A stretch of DNA of 64,000 nt, from positions 124,001 to 188,000 of the forward strand of contig JAIXOQ010000004.1 of assembly GCA_027486675.1 (NCBI GenBank), in the 5' to 3' direction. This stretch comes from Pseudomonadota bacterium. GTDB taxonomy: Bacteria > Bdellovibrionota > UBA1018 > CAIMNF01. This document shows, piece by piece, positions 26,958-35,531 of this stretch (its first letter is position 1; each line of letters begins with the position of its first letter). The notes under the pieces are model-generated. The model was given only the letters and a program-made list of their open reading frames with translations. It searched no databases and had not been told where the DNA came from. A program made the position numbers and the translations under genes.

Positions 26958-27698
26958 ATGCTTCCCGAGATGAACGGCCTGGGATGGGTGACAATTTTTT
27001 GGCTCTTTGGTGCAAATGCTCTCGCAAAACCGCTTTGGGATAGCTGGTATCTCGTCTATGCCGACGGGATCACGCCCTCTTCTTATTATAGCGAAAAGGT
27101 CTACATTCAGGGAAATGAACTCAGAATTCAATTAAACCAATATAACAAGACGGATGAGGGGCTCGAAGAAGAGCATCTGGGCTCGGCGGCCCGCGACCTC
27201 CCTGACCTTCCTCCTCTCAAAGTGACATTCCAGAAAACCTCCCCCTTTGGCAATGTCGCGATCGATGGCGCCTTGGATCAAACCGGGAAGATCTTCGTGA
27301 GCCGGGTGGCGCACGGAAAAGAGCCGCGCCGAGTGCTTAAGGCAGAGATGCAGCCCAAACTTTTCTTCGTCTCCATGTTTCCAGCATGGCTCGGAAAAAA
27401 TGCGAAACGCATCAACTCGGTTCAGCAAACTGCTTTTACCGTGCTCCTTGAGGACAAAATCGACACTCAAGTGCCCATCGCCGACGGCAGCGTTATGGAA
27501 ACACAAGGGGACGTGATTTCAAAAAACACAGGCTCACGAAAACTCAGAGTGAAATTCCAAGGCGACACTCAGTTCTGGTGGGTTATGCCGAATGGCGAAA
27601 TGGTCCGGATGGAAACGCCGAGCACGCGCTCGGTCATTGAAAAGACGACCCGAGAAAAAGCGATCGCTGCGTTCCTGCCTCCAGCAAAAGGGAAATGA
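26958..27698 (+). CDS. Secreted protein of unknown function
   Basis: 246 residues with a signal peptide ending in ANALA (start ATG 26958 or 26970). The mature protein is beta-rich, with segments such as WYLVYADGITPSSYYSEKVYIQGNELRIQLNQ and FQGDTQFWWVMPNGEMVRME. No family is recognised. It is coupled to nagZ by a 4-bp overlap, which hints at an envelope or cell-wall role. Divergent from tadC with a very short gap. Confidence 0.7.
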   Translation: MLPEMNGLGWVTIFWLFGANALAKPLWDSWYLVYADGITPSSYYSEKVYIQGNELRIQLNQYNKTDEGLEEEHLGSAARDLPDLPPLKVTFQKTSPFGNVAIDGALDQTGKIFVSRVAHGKEPRRVLKAEMQPKLFFVSMFPAWLGKNAKRINSVQQTAFTVLLEDKIDTQVPIADGSVMETQGDVISKNTGSRKLRVKFQGDTQFWWVMPNGEMVRMETPSTRSVIEKTTREKAIAAFLPPAKGK

Positions 27699-28672
27699 TG
27701 ACGGACATTCATGAGCTTGTGTTTCAGGCATTTGATGGCGCAACACTTGGAGGAAATGCTCTGCATTTTGCTGAGAAGTTTAGACCTGGTGCATTTATCC
27801 TCTTTTCTAAAAATGGAAATGCCGTCGATAAAGATCAAATACGGGGTCTATGCGCCGAGATCCAAGCCTTACATCCGAAGTCTTTACCGGCGCTGATTTC
27901 GGTAGATCAAGAAGGCGGCCGCGTTCAAAGATTCAGACAGGGATTTACCAGGCTTCCGCCTGCCGACCAAGCCGGAAAACTCAGCGATGAAGACTTGCGG
28001 GTTCTGACCGAAATCCAAGCCCGTGAACTGAGAAATGTCGGCATCAATTTAAATTTTGCGCCCGTGGCCGACGTGAATACGAATCCAAACAACCCAATCA
28101 TCGGGGATCGGGCGTATTCAAGCGATCCTACCGATGCTGCCCGAGCCGTTCGTATCTTAGTCCAGGAACATCTCAAGTGGGGCGTGCTCCCTTGCATCAA
28201 GCACTTCCCCGGTCACGGCGATACACACTTAGACACACACCTTGCGCTCGCTCGGGTCGACACTTCGCTCTCTCAGCTGCAGTCCCGGGAATGGCTTCCC
28301 TTTCAAGCTGGCATTGGTGCAGGCGCTCCCCTCGTGATGACCGCTCACATCGTCACAGCTGCTTTAGATCCCGATCTTCCAGCGACCTTAAGCTCGCGTG
28401 CTCTAGATCCGCTGAGGACCTTACTGGGTTTCTCTGGGCTCATCGTTAGCGATGACATGCAGATGAAAGCTATTGAGGACAATTACGGCAAGGATGAGGC
28501 ACTCGTCCGTGCACTTCAGGCGGGATGCGATCTATTACTAACGAATACTGAGGAAGGCCACTTCACTGCGGTTGAGTCTCTGCGCAAAAGCGTGCGAGAC
28601 GGCCTGCTTTCGGATCAGCTCATGGAGAAGAAATTGCTGCGTGTCCGTGAATTACGGCGTGGCCTGAGCTAA
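27695..28672 (+). CDS. nagZ: Beta-N-acetylhexosaminidase, GH3
   Basis: A 325-residue single-domain GH3 enzyme of NagZ type, which removes N-acetylglucosamine from muropeptides in peptidoglycan recycling, in the cytoplasm. Motifs are ISVDQEGGRVQRF, the His-Asp acid/base loop KHFPGHGDTHLDTH and the nucleophile region IVSDDMQMKAI. The last 53 bp overlap, on the opposite strand, the 3' end of the NuoM/N-like gene. Confidence 0.93.
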   Translation: MMTDIHELVFQAFDGATLGGNALHFAEKFRPGAFILFSKNGNAVDKDQIRGLCAEIQALHPKSLPALISVDQEGGRVQRFRQGFTRLPPADQAGKLSDEDLRVLTEIQARELRNVGINLNFAPVADVNTNPNNPIIGDRAYSSDPTDAARAVRILVQEHLKWGVLPCIKHFPGHGDTHLDTHLALARVDTSLSQLQSREWLPFQAGIGAGAPLVMTAHIVTAALDPDLPATLSSRALDPLRTLLGFSGLIVSDDMQMKAIEDNYGKDEALVRALQAGCDLLLTNTEEGHFTAVESLRKSVRDGLLSDQLMEKKLLRVRELRRGLS

Positions 28673-29798
28673 GAATCCGCTCTAACCACAACCCTGGCAT
28701 GAGCCCCAAGATCAACCCGATCACCACAATGCTTTGGTAGATTCTGCGGTGCCCATTGGGGAGCCGGGATTCCCGTGTTTCATCGGAATTTGCGGGCCCA
28801 AGAAACAGGTGGGAATAGACGTGATAAAGCGCAATCACGTTGAGACTCCCTAGGGCAATGAGGACCAGGGTCTTCGATAGAGATAGCTCTAAAAATCCGT
28901 GAAAAAGAATATCCTCACCCAAGAAAGTTAATCCTCCAGGAATCCCAACCCACAGCAAGGAGACAACAACAAAAAATCTATGCTCTTCTGGGAATCTCAG
29001 CGCCAGGCCCCTATACCCCATTAACTTTGTGGCACCTTCGATATGAATCAGCCTCGAGATCACACCAAATAGAATCACACTGCTCCACTGAAGGGAGAGG
29101 ACCATAGGCAAAAGCGCACTGTGGGTCAACTCATTGCCAAAAGCCGCAGCCAAGATCAGAGAACTCTGTGCAAAGAAAATCGCCCACACCGCACCGGCCG
29201 TCTCCGTGATCACACAAGCAGAAATGGCTCTATAACAAGCGTGAATCAGAAAGAATGAAAATAGGACAAAGGACTGCGAGTCGGTCAAAGCCCCTCGATC
29301 AAATCCAATCTTTTCAATGAGAGCCAAACCCGGGAGAGCTGCAAAGCAGGTAACCAGATTCCCCCAGCTCCTTGAGGCCTGGAGCAGAAATACAATTCCG
29401 TGAAATGGAAAAATTCCGGCTACTACGAGCACCAGGCCAATCAGTGGCCATCGATAGTACTCAGAGGCCAGCAACCACTCTTTCGAGTCAAACGGTGCAA
29501 AGATGGCGGCATAATGTTCTGAATGGAGGGCCATCGCGACTACAATGGCGCCAGCAAAAAGAGCGGCAAATGAGCCAAGTACCCCACGCTCTTTCTTCCC
29601 TGCTCTTTCAAAAAATAGACTACCTAACCAGATGCAGCACAGGGCCAGGCAGGCAATACCGAAGTTAGGGGCGAGCCAGAGGAGAATCGATCCAACTGCA
29701 ATTGAAGAAGATCCGAAACGCCAGAATTCAGGATCCAATCGATCCACGACCAAAGTCATCAGTGCTGTTGATAAGGCGATCCACAAAGAAAACGTCAT
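28620..29798 (-). CDS. NuoM/N-like membrane protein, accessory subunit of the Dab system
   Basis: 392 residues with about ten to twelve hydrophobic helices. Similarity to antiporter-like complex I subunits is seen in FPFHGIVFLL (~130-139) and the C-terminal VGIPGGLTFLGEDILFHGF. At the place of the channel lysine five residues before the conserved proline (P131) there is a valine (V126), and the WLPDAxxxAP stretch is lost, so a complete proton half-channel is doubtful. ATGA overlap with dabB. Characterised Dab/Mps systems have one such subunit; this is an extra one. Confidence 0.72.
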   Translation of the reverse strand: MTFSLWIALSTALMTLVVDRLDPEFWRFGSSSIAVGSILLWLAPNFGIACLALCCIWLGSLFFERAGKKERGVLGSFAALFAGAIVVAMALHSEHYAAIFAPFDSKEWLLASEYYRWPLIGLVLVVAGIFPFHGIVFLLQASRSWGNLVTCFAALPGLALIEKIGFDRGALTDSQSFVLFSFFLIHACYRAISACVITETAGAVWAIFFAQSSLILAAAFGNELTHSALLPMVLSLQWSSVILFGVISRLIHIEGATKLMGYRGLALRFPEEHRFFVVVSLLWVGIPGGLTFLGEDILFHGFLELSLSKTLVLIALGSLNVIALYHVYSHLFLGPANSDETRESRLPNGHRRIYQSIVVIGLILGLMPGLWLERILSSGHAVIHGHAAISSP

Positions 29799-31048
29799 CG
29801 TTTACCTCGCATTCGGAAACTCAGTTCTGAGCTGATCGATTCTTCCCACCTCACGATCGTAAGAAAGAAGTTCAGGATACGGGAAGTGAGTCGGATCTGA
29901 ATCGCATCCACAAAAAATCCATGAACAGACCAGATCAGGAACTTCCGTCGCCACGCAGAACGGATTGGCTCACGTTCGGTCCTGTTCTTTAACCAATCGT
30001 AAGCGACCGGGTTTTCTTGAAAGTCTTGAAGAAGTGAAGAAGCCCGCAAAAACTGCCAGGTCCTAAAGAATGCATGGAGGCACAAATGCACCAGGGCAAT
30101 ATTGAGCCAACCGAGGGAAAGCTCAATGTACAGAAGAGAGACCCCAGCCATCGAGGCATAAGCGAGATGTGTTTTAGCATCGGGACGTGAACGCCCAACA
30201 GAAACCGCAAACAGGAGTGTCGCTAGGCCAAGAATTCCCATCGCAATCCTAAGAGCAGAAACATCCATCCAAATTTCTGGCCGACGCAACAAGGTGATCA
30301 CACCTAAGTGAATGGCTACCCCGCCGTAGAAAGCAGCACTGGATGCTGTCGGCCCTTCTACTGCGCGAGGCAGCCAAGGAGAGAACGGCAGCTGTGCCGA
30401 CTTTGCTAACGTCCCGAAAACGAGTAGCGATGCACCTAGCCAGTGCGCAGAACCGTGGTGATGCGAAACAGCTGTGGCAGCAAGCATTCCAACATCCCCC
30501 ATGCGGTAGTAAATCAGCGCACGAAAACTATTTTCTACAGCGCGGGGATTATGTCTAAAAAATGAAATGAGAAATACAGAAGCCAGTCCCGTGAGTTCCC
30601 AACCGATGCAGTGCACATCCAGGTTCCCGGAAAGGGAGATTAACGTGACACCGAATCCGAGCAAAGAAAGTACGAAAAAGAAACGGTCTCTGCCGGGATC
30701 CTTCACAAACGAAGGCAATGAAAAACGGGTAATGACAAGAAGGATGAATGACGAAAGCAAAAGGAATGAAGTGCCAGGGATATCTAAAGCGAAACGAAAA
30801 TCTAAGGAGTATCCATGGATATGCAGCCAACTTCCCAAATCAAATACTTGCCCCCAGTGCCCTCCTTGCCAGCAAAGTGCAAAAAGAATTGCCTTGAGCA
30901 GCACATGACTTGAGGCGGTAGTCATTGCCCAGCGAAGAACAGCCCTTTCACCTAACTTGACGCCAAAAAAAATACAGCTGCCTGCAATCAGTACTGTCAA
31001 AAAATGGGAGAGAACAATGAAGGCAACAAGATTCTGCACATCAAACAT
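29795..31048 (-). CDS. dabB: DabB-like (NuoL-type) membrane subunit of inorganic-carbon uptake
   Basis: 417 residues from ATG 31048 (AGGG seven bases upstream; overlaps the dabA stop by 8 bp). It has the proton-antiporter core with the channel glutamate in GWELTG (E151) and the lysine in FGTLAKSAQLPFSPWLPRAVEGPT (K216). It resembles NuoL but no other complex I gene is near. Pairing with DUF2309 identifies it as DabB/MpsA, which is thought to couple cation flow to CO2 hydration by DabA. It is shorter than most DabB proteins. Confidence 0.85.
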   Translation of the reverse strand: MFDVQNLVAFIVLSHFLTVLIAGSCIFFGVKLGERAVLRWAMTTASSHVLLKAILFALCWQGGHWGQVFDLGSWLHIHGYSLDFRFALDIPGTSFLLLSSFILLVITRFSLPSFVKDPGRDRFFFVLSLLGFGVTLISLSGNLDVHCIGWELTGLASVFLISFFRHNPRAVENSFRALIYYRMGDVGMLAATAVSHHHGSAHWLGASLLVFGTLAKSAQLPFSPWLPRAVEGPTASSAAFYGGVAIHLGVITLLRRPEIWMDVSALRIAMGILGLATLLFAVSVGRSRPDAKTHLAYASMAGVSLLYIELSLGWLNIALVHLCLHAFFRTWQFLRASSLLQDFQENPVAYDWLKNRTEREPIRSAWRRKFLIWSVHGFFVDAIQIRLTSRILNFFLTIVRWEESISSELSFRMRGKR

Positions 31049-33449
31049 TCGCACGCCCTACTCTATTTTTGGTGGGAAAGACTTCCTGCCAACCGCAAGC
31101 CGTGTATTGCTCGTAATAGTCCGAGTCTGGATCCAACCGGATGAGATGGATCCATTTGCCTACCGTTAAGCGCTTCAATCGATCGTTTCCAAAGAATACC
31201 TTTTCAACATTCTCCCGAGTTGCTTCCACGATCATAGAAGGACGCAGCGGCTCATGGATCTCTGTCATCTGCGTGGCTAAGCCAAACCGAAGATCGCTCT
31301 TTGATCCGGTCATTACCCCCAACAGAGACGTGACATTGAGCGGTAGTTTCGACCCTGCCCCTAGGCGATTTGTATCCACTGTAGAGAAGTAGTAGTCGAG
31401 AGCGATATTGGCGGCCACAGGGACTGTCCCCATCACAGATTGCTCCAAAACTGTTCCATCGAAGTCGATAGCGGGATCATAAGAGACCAAAAAGGCACGC
31501 CGGTCGAGATCTGCCCCACGGTAACGTGAGCGACGACCCACGATGCATGCGGCCACTCTGGAATGCCCATATTCTGGACGTGGCTGAGCAAGGTCCCGAG
31601 ATCGAATGATCGCGTGCTCAAGTGCACGCTCTGGGCTTAAGTTTGCTGGTGCATCCGCAAACCAGCGCATGCGTTCCATGACATGCCCCTTGCGGGCTTC
31701 ATCAAGTGCCTCTTTAAGACTGGCCCATATCGCAGCAGACGGAGGAGATAAATCGGACTTGAGTTCGATTTCATCCGAACAAGTGTCGTGGGTCGCAGAG
31801 ACGAATACCGTCTCATCTGGAATCAAGAAGCCTCTAGACTTTAATATCGCTCTGACATTTGCGTCATTTGCCATCTCACAAAATGCACGAGAATTAGGCG
31901 CACCATGATTCCCGCCACATGCACCACAGCCATAGGCCTGTCGGAACGGATTGTTCGTCATCGTTGAACCATGACCTAAGATCACTACTACTTTTGCAAG
32001 CTTTTGACCCGGACCGTGATTCACAAGGAGAGACCGAACAATGTCCGCTTGCTCCGTCAAAGAAAACCCATTCTCGCCGTTGAGTATGAATTTCGTCTTT
32101 CGCTTCGATTTCAGCAGTGACCCTAAAAACTTACCCAAGCGGAGTTCAAGTCTGGGTGATGCTTTCAACATCATGGGAACGAAGGTAATCAGACCGCCCA
32201 TCAACGCCAATAAAAGGCCTCGAAGTTCAGTTCGGCTCGCAGAGTAAAATTGAACTGCATAGGTGTGCCGCATGGTCCCCGGTATAGATCCATCTAAAGC
32301 CACTTCATCCACATGCCGTCGGGGCTGCACGACCGGTGGGCACTGGTTACGGCGGCGGCGCTCCCCATAACCTTTAAACTTCATATCGACATAAAAAAAA
32401 CCTGGTACTCCAAAGGTCTCGAATTCCGGTGCGACCAACTCAAGTCGCCGACGGAGTGACTCTTCCCGATCATCCATACAAAACAAAATCTGGGCCTCTC
32501 TCTGCGGCTCCTGAAGAGTCGGAAGGGTTCTCATGCGACTTATCAATGAACGCTGAATCGCTCGCTCCGATGCGGCTTGCCAAACCATCAGTCTCTCCAG
32601 GGCAGCTTTCTTCGCCTCAGGCGAAAGCCTCTTCTTTTCATCGATCTCCGGCAGGCGTTTATAGATTCCAATGTAAGCGCGATGAAGTGAATGCTCGCAG
32701 AGCAACCTTACTGCAAGCCAATCCAAGAGATCTAAATCCCAAGAGAAAATCGGTGCCTGCTCTGGCACCGCAGCAAGACGCTGGATCATGCCCCCCCATC
32801 CGGGGAGGTCAAATAGGATCTCTTCAAGATAATCGCGATGAAGTTCAAGAGGCAGGTCCACTTGTTTCAGCTCAGCTTCAATGATCTGTGAGCTATTAAG
32901 ATTTAAGTCCTTGTAATACTGAACTGCCTTTTTAATTTCGGAATAGCCATCCTGCACCGCTCCCGGCAAAGCATCCACCCAAAGACAAAATGCGCCCCAA
33001 AGAGAAAAATTCTTACCGAACGGCGCTCGCGTATCGCTCATCCCCTGATCCAGCAAAACGGAAATGAATGGAATCAAAAGATCGTGAATGCGTCGATTGA
33101 ATGGCTCAAGGGCGCCACGCTCCCAGCGCTGTGCGACCCTCAGGGACTTTGGAATCAAAACACCGGCATCAATCGGCTTAGTATGAATCAACTCCATTTC
33201 GTCGAGCTGGCGTCCCCCTTTCCGATTGTGCTCCTCAATCGCAAAACGGAGGTCAGAGGCTTCAATGCGACCCTTTTGAAACATCTTCCGGAACCGATGT
33301 TCCGACCAGATACTCTTTGCTCGATAGCGTTTGGAAATCTCTAAGAGCGCATCCGGAAACGCAAACCGCTCAAAGGGTTGCATCGGGTTATTATGAACAA
33401 AAGTATTGAGCGGATTCTGAAAAGGGAGAAATTCACCGATACCTTTCAT
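31041..33449 (-). CDS. dabA: DabA, DUF2309 zinc carbonic-anhydrase-like subunit
   Basis: 802 residues. The beta-carbonic-anhydrase-like zinc site described for DabA is intact: C324 and D326 in ILFCMDDREES, H493 in LGHGSTMTNNP and C508 in YGCGACGGNHG; the spacing H493 to C508 (15) equals that in the Halothiobacillus protein. The N-terminal NPLNTFVHNNPMQ motif is also typical. It is a peripheral membrane protein expected to hydrate CO2 vectorially together with DabB. ATGA overlap with the SulP gene. Confidence 0.93.
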   Translation of the reverse strand: MKGIGEFLPFQNPLNTFVHNNPMQPFERFAFPDALLEISKRYRAKSIWSEHRFRKMFQKGRIEASDLRFAIEEHNRKGGRQLDEMELIHTKPIDAGVLIPKSLRVAQRWERGALEPFNRRIHDLLIPFISVLLDQGMSDTRAPFGKNFSLWGAFCLWVDALPGAVQDGYSEIKKAVQYYKDLNLNSSQIIEAELKQVDLPLELHRDYLEEILFDLPGWGGMIQRLAAVPEQAPIFSWDLDLLDWLAVRLLCEHSLHRAYIGIYKRLPEIDEKKRLSPEAKKAALERLMVWQAASERAIQRSLISRMRTLPTLQEPQREAQILFCMDDREESLRRRLELVAPEFETFGVPGFFYVDMKFKGYGERRRRNQCPPVVQPRRHVDEVALDGSIPGTMRHTYAVQFYSASRTELRGLLLALMGGLITFVPMMLKASPRLELRLGKFLGSLLKSKRKTKFILNGENGFSLTEQADIVRSLLVNHGPGQKLAKVVVILGHGSTMTNNPFRQAYGCGACGGNHGAPNSRAFCEMANDANVRAILKSRGFLIPDETVFVSATHDTCSDEIELKSDLSPPSAAIWASLKEALDEARKGHVMERMRWFADAPANLSPERALEHAIIRSRDLAQPRPEYGHSRVAACIVGRRSRYRGADLDRRAFLVSYDPAIDFDGTVLEQSVMGTVPVAANIALDYYFSTVDTNRLGAGSKLPLNVTSLLGVMTGSKSDLRFGLATQMTEIHEPLRPSMIVEATRENVEKVFFGNDRLKRLTVGKWIHLIRLDPDSDYYEQYTACGWQEVFPTKNRVGRANV

Positions 33450-34906
33450 GCCGGAGCGACCTTGTTCCTCTTGTCATCAAAGAGAATCTCTAACGCAGGC
33501 TTCTTGACCTGACCACCCTGGAGTTCGTATCCCACCTTCCATCCGCGGATGGCTTCAACCGCAGCATGATCGATACGTTCGACCTCAAGGATGAGATGGA
33601 CCGTCTTTTTTGCAGGGATCTCAGCTAGCTTTGCCGTAAGCAGAGGCACACACAGGAACGACAACGATCCAGAAACAGTCACGATTTCTGAGCTGCCCTC
33701 TGATTTACGGCTGATCTGAACACGACTGAGCTGCAGCAGTAAGAAAAAGATCGCCAATGCGAATCCGACTCCAATCCCCCACAACAGATTAATGAAAACA
33801 ACACCCAATAATGTTGCAGCATAAACAAAGTGCTCGCGAAATCGCGTCATTTTTTTCATTTCCTTCACCTTAACCAACCCGACTCCGACCGAAATCAAGA
33901 GCGCAGCAAGCACTGCAAGTGGAATCAGCGTTAGGATCCCGGCCAACAACGATGCAAACAGAAGAATCCAGACCCCATGAAGCACTGCCGACCATTGGGT
34001 TTTACCCCCGGCAGAAATGTTCGCAGTAGAGCGGACTATCACCCCCGTGACCGGCAATCCCCCTAAAAGTCCACTGACGACATTTCCAATTCCCTGGGCT
34101 CGGAGCTCCTTATTTAAATTGGCTCGAGGTCCCGAATGCAGCTGATCTGTTGCTACCGCGCAGAGTAGCGATTCAGCACTCGCCACCACACCCAGAGCCA
34201 GTGCAGCCATTAGAAGCTCGATCACACCATAGCCACCCGATGTAGGAGCATGAAAACTAAACAAGGACTGAGCCTCAAGATCCACACGTGCCACATCCAG
34301 GTTGAGAATCGATGCAAGCGCAGTCCCTGCAACAACAGCGATGAGTGAGGCTGGCAGAAATTGCAACTTGGCCTCTATCCATTTTCTCCACGAATACAGA
34401 ACCGCGTAAGTGAAGACACCAATAATGACAGGAGCCATGTTAGCATTGAGGAGGTGATCCGGCAGAGCACCCAGATTCGCAAGAGCTGAGCTGCCGGGCT
34501 TATAACCCAAGACCACATGGATCTGACCCAAAGAAATCAAAATACCAATCCCTGCCAACATCGCATGGATCACCGCTGGTGAAATGATCAACGTCAGTTG
34601 TGCGGCACCCACGATACCAAGCCCAATCTGCAACAAACCCGCGAGCATCCCGATCGAGCACGCCACACCAAAGCCATAGTGTTCAATGAGGCCCGCAACA
34701 ATGACGGTCAAACCAGCTGCAGGGCCGCTGACCTGCAGCGGTGCGCCCCCCAACAATCCCACCAAGATTCCACCAACCCCGGCGGCGATGAGACCCGCCG
34801 TTGGACTGGCTCCGGAGGCGAGTGCAATCCCTAAAGAAAGAGGGAGTGCCACCAAAAAAACGACGAGCGATGCGGGTAGATCTTTCGAAATTATAGGGCG
34901 AGTCAT
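33446..34906 (-). CDS. SulP family anion transporter, probable bicarbonate importer
   Basis: 486 residues from ATG 34906 (ATGA overlap with the preceding gene). Twelve to fourteen predicted helices carry SulP signatures (FLVALPLSLGIALASGASP; LGGAPLQVSGPAAGLTV; GLLGGLPVTGVIVRSTANISAGGKTQ). A C-terminal STAS-like domain lies at ~395-475 (VSGSLSFLCVPLLTAKL...LEVERIDHAAVEAI). SulP proteins move sulfate, bicarbonate or other anions. Cotranscription with dabA and dabB favours bicarbonate, which is an inference. Confidence 0.88.
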   Translation of the reverse strand: MTRPIISKDLPASLVVFLVALPLSLGIALASGASPTAGLIAAGVGGILVGLLGGAPLQVSGPAAGLTVIVAGLIEHYGFGVACSIGMLAGLLQIGLGIVGAAQLTLIISPAVIHAMLAGIGILISLGQIHVVLGYKPGSSALANLGALPDHLLNANMAPVIIGVFTYAVLYSWRKWIEAKLQFLPASLIAVVAGTALASILNLDVARVDLEAQSLFSFHAPTSGGYGVIELLMAALALGVVASAESLLCAVATDQLHSGPRANLNKELRAQGIGNVVSGLLGGLPVTGVIVRSTANISAGGKTQWSAVLHGVWILLFASLLAGILTLIPLAVLAALLISVGVGLVKVKEMKKMTRFREHFVYAATLLGVVFINLLWGIGVGFALAIFFLLLQLSRVQISRKSEGSSEIVTVSGSLSFLCVPLLTAKLAEIPAKKTVHLILEVERIDHAAVEAIRGWKVGYELQGGQVKKPALEILFDDKRNKVAPA

Positions 34907-35469
34907 GAGCAATCTTCTCCTGGATCTGTGCGTAGGTGTTTCACTGCGGTAATTAGAATTCCCAAATCATCGATCAAGCCCATTCCCACCACTGCATCTG
35001 CAATCAGATCGAATGGATTGATGAAGTAAGCAAGCGCTGCGACCGCCACTAAGCGTGCCTTTTGATTTAACGGTTGCCGCAGGGTCTTGTAGAGTTCCTT
35101 CAACAAAAGCCGCAGTTGAACCGGGGCACGGACCTTCTTCATATGCAACTTTGCCCCTTCAACCGTCGCCTCTGCCGAAGCGTCCTCCGGGAGTGCGGCG
35201 GCAAGAGTCTGCATTGTGATTTCGGGTGATTGCTGAAATCCGGACTTGAGTACTGATATCGATTCCACTTCTTCTGCTAAGAGTGGGGCCAGCAAGGAAG
35301 CATACTTTTCTGGGACCTTGATGGCATCCCGCCGGGCTAGAAGCCGTCTCCAAGTCATGTTTGAGACCGGGAGATGCCGGGCAAGATCCTCGGGCGACCA
35401 ATCCTTTTGTTCTAGAAAAGTTCGGAGATCACCAACTGAAATGCCCTTTGAATTTCCAGAAGATCGCAT
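34903..35469 (-). CDS. YkvA-like DUF1232 protein with N-terminal helix-turn-helix-like region
   Basis: 188 residues. The C-terminus has the DUF1232 motif YFINPFDLIADAVVGMGLIDDLG (~149-171). The N-terminal 60 residues look like a small helix-turn-helix (LRTFLEQKDWSPEDLARHLPVSNMTWRRLL), an unusual combination. It is first gene of the carbon-uptake operon, so it could act as regulator or membrane-associated helper; neither is shown. AGAGG precedes the ATG, and an inverted repeat lies 37 bp upstream. Confidence 0.8.
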   Translation of the reverse strand: MRSSGNSKGISVGDLRTFLEQKDWSPEDLARHLPVSNMTWRRLLARRDAIKVPEKYASLLAPLLAEEVESISVLKSGFQQSPEITMQTLAAALPEDASAEATVEGAKLHMKKVRAPVQLRLLLKELYKTLRQPLNQKARLVAVAALAYFINPFDLIADAVVGMGLIDDLGILITAVKHLRTDPGEDCS

Positions 35470-35505
35470 CTAGGTTCTACCTCTGTGTTTTTCATTGTCA
35501 GAGGA

Positions 35506-35525
35506 AAATTCACAAATGTGAATTT
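35506..35525. promoter_or_regulatory. Inverted repeat between mutase gene and carbon-uptake operon
   Basis: AAATTCACA-AA-TGTGAATTT is a perfect 9-bp inverted repeat, 7 bp beyond the methylmalonyl-CoA mutase stop and about 37 bp before the first gene of the Dab operon. It is AT-rich with only short T tracts, so it could be an operator for the downstream operon or a weak terminator. Confidence 0.5.
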
Positions 35526-35531
35526 AAAAAT

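Noticed and set aside
28620-31048. Complex I (NADH dehydrogenase) nuoL/nuoM fragment
   Set aside because: No other nuo gene is nearby, and the adjacent DUF2309 gene with an intact zinc site marks a Dab system.
32429-32884. 151-codon plus-strand frame inside dabA
   Set aside because: Lies antisense to the DabA catalytic region; no recognisable protein.
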